Position numbers and translations under genes: made by a program. A stretch of 5,295 nucleotides of DNA, taken from NCBI GenBank assembly GCA_024699395.1, contig JAILPU010000074.1, forward strand, positions 1-5,295. The letters are read 5' to 3'. Shown here piece by piece: positions 4,250 through 5,295 of the stretch (its first letter is position 1; each line of letters starts with the position of its first letter). This DNA comes from Lachnospiraceae bacterium (GTDB lineage: Bacteria; Bacillota; Clostridia; Lachnospirales; Lachnospiraceae). The notes under the pieces were generated by a model that was given only the letters and a program-made list of their open reading frames with translations, searched no databases and was not told the origin of the DNA.

Positions 4250-5149
4250 ATGAAAAGAATAGAAAAGATATTTAAGGCATTAGGAACACTTAATATAATA
4301 CAGGTTGTAAGTGAAAAAGATGATATAAATAATATTTTAGATAATATAGAACAGTATGTTATGGAAATGGATGATAAATTATCAATATTTAAGGAAAACA
4401 GCGAAGCAAGTCTAATTAATAATAATGCAGGAATTAAACCTGTAACGGTAAGTAAAGATACATTTGAATTAATTAAATTGTCTAAGAAATATAGTGTTCT
4501 TACAGAGGGCATGTTTGATATTACTGTAAAGCCTATGGTTAATAAAAATAATAAGAAAAACTTTGAACAATGTGTGAACTTTAGGGATACTTTAGGTTTT
4601 ACAGACTATAATAGTATTATACTAAATGAAACAATGCACAGCGTAATGTTAGAAAATGCAGGCCAGGGAATGGACTTTGGTGCAATTGCCAAAGGTTATA
4701 TAATGGACAGAATTATAGAGATTTTTAAATATAATTTTGTGGAAAATGGAACAATAAATCTTGGGGGGACAACTATAAGTTTAGGAAATAAAACAACTGT
4801 AGGAATTAGAAATCCATTTAAACCATTAAATGAATCTGGCTATCATGAGGCAGTAATAACATTTGAAAGCATTGATGAAATTGTTGTGACTTCTGGATTA
4901 TATGAGCAGGGGAACCATATAATTAATCCAAAAACAGGAGAGAAAGTATCTGGCGAACTAATATCAGCTACTATCATCGGAAACAATGGAGCAATGCAGG
5001 ATGCCATAGCAACAGCATGTTTTGGTTTAGGTATAGAGAAATGCATTAATTTGCTTAAAAGATGTAACCTCGGCGGCGTATTTATATTTAAAGATGGAAG
5101 AATATTCGCAACGGAGGGCATGATTCAACGAATACATGTTAAGGAGTGA
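4250..5149 (+). CDS. apbE: FAD:protein FMN transferase, cytosolic ApbE/Ftp type
   Basis: The 299-aa enzyme transfers FMN from FAD to a Thr or Ser of target flavoproteins, in a Mg-dependent reaction. In anaerobes the targets are often electron-transfer subunits with FMN-binding domains or fumarate-reductase-like proteins. Family blocks occur in order (numbered from the ATG at 4250): ALGT near the N-terminus, MDDKLSIF...NNNAG (40-60), MFDITVKP (88-95), GMDFGAIAKGYIMD (140-153), INLGG (169-173), VGIRNP (184-189), TSGLYEQ (214-220), HIINPKTG (223-230) and the metal-site segment QDAIATACFGLG (250-261). Length is normal and no key block is missing. There is no signal peptide or lipobox, so the product is probably cytosolic. 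I chose ATG 4250 because AGAGAGG (4234-4240) lies 9 nt before it; an in-frame GTG at 4229 would add seven residues but has a poorer site. G+C is much lower than in the inserted block. No target flavoprotein gene is in the window. Confidence 0.93.
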   Translation: MKRIEKIFKALGTLNIIQVVSEKDDINNILDNIEQYVMEMDDKLSIFKENSEASLINNNAGIKPVTVSKDTFELIKLSKKYSVLTEGMFDITVKPMVNKNNKKNFEQCVNFRDTLGFTDYNSIILNETMHSVMLENAGQGMDFGAIAKGYIMDRIIEIFKYNFVENGTINLGGTTISLGNKTTVGIRNPFKPLNESGYHEAVITFESIDEIVVTSGLYEQGNHIINPKTGEKVSGELISATIIGNNGAMQDAIATACFGLGIEKCINLLKRCNLGGVFIFKDGRIFATEGMIQRIHVKE

Positions 5150-5154
5150 TTATT

Positions 5155-5295
5155 GTCAATAACCCACGACTAAAGTCGCGGGCTTGCATGAAAGTTACTA
5201 CACAGTGACTGCTGGCCTGGTATTGACTAGCCTGAGTACTTTTAGTACTACGTTAAGAGAGAATATATAGTTACCTACGGATATTTAGCCTAGTC
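5155..5295 (-). mobile_element. Right end and omega-RNA-like 3' region of an IS200/IS605 TnpB element, partial
   Basis: The hairpin CCCACGAC-TAAA-GTCGCGGG (5163-5182), with one A-C mismatch in the stem, is of the type found at the ends of IS200/IS605 elements. On the minus strand it reads CATGCAAGCCCGCGAC..., then GTCGTGGGTTATTGAC, which is what I recall of right ends next to the 3' part of TnpB guide RNAs. Upstream on that strand are further stems: AGTACT-TTT-AGTACT (5235-5249) and the distant pair GACTAG (5225-5230) with CTAGTC (5290-5295). No reading frame is convincing here, which fits a structured RNA rather than the end of tnpB. The transposase genes would lie beyond 5295, if present. 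The element end falls at about 5155, six bases after the apbE stop. The family is recalled and not searched, and the exact cleavage point is a guess. Confidence 0.5.

Noticed and set aside
1..5295. CRISPR arrays, tRNA or rRNA genes
   Set aside because: No regularly spaced repeats, cloverleaf pattern or rRNA-like stretch was seen on either strand.

Overview
The window looks like accessory DNA from a low-G+C Firmicute, most likely a gut clostridium of the Lachnospiraceae type. The evidence is the A/T-rich codon use, AAAGGAG-type ribosome binding sites, TTG starts, a BTAD/SARP-type regulator, a DUF4417 protein, a signal-less ApbE and an IS200/IS605-type end. The genus cannot be fixed from the sequence alone.

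Layout: (1) 1-450 (+) is the C-terminal part of a BTAD/SARP-like transcriptional regulator, broken by an in-frame TAA at 85-87. (2) A 76-bp sequence at 427-502 recurs at 4107-4182 in the same orientation with one mismatch. The two copies bound an inserted block of about 3.6 kb (503-4106). (3) All clear genes of the block are on the minus strand. In transcription order they are an XRE-HTH/ImmA-IrrE metalloprotease (3642-2554), a possible 47-codon gene (2463-2320), a DUF4417 protein (2265-1510), a YwqJ-like deaminase toxin domain (1513-1010) and a probable immunity protein (1013-567). The last three are joined by two ATGA overlaps, and a strong hairpin (503-538) closes the block. A promoter-hairpin-terminator unit on the plus strand (about 2327-2440) probably makes a small RNA antisense to the 47-codon ORF. 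(4) Right of the second repeat, apbE (4250-5149, +) encodes a cytosolic FAD:protein FMN transferase. It is probably transcribed from a promoter lying inside the repeat. (5) 5155-5295 looks like the right end and omega-RNA-like 3' part of an IS200/IS605 TnpB element on the minus strand, running out of the window.

Interpretation (inference): the ancestral order was regulator - 76-bp segment with promoter - apbE. A small mobile cassette without its own integrase was inserted and duplicated the 76-bp segment, so both the 3' end of the regulator gene and the apbE promoter were kept. The cassette resembles a toxin/immunity or defence island: a repressor-protease switch at one end and a coupled DUF4417-deaminase-immunity operon at the other, with a possible type I toxin-antitoxin-like sense/antisense pair between them. 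The DUF4417 plus free-standing deaminase pairing and the sense/antisense locus are the parts most worth following up.
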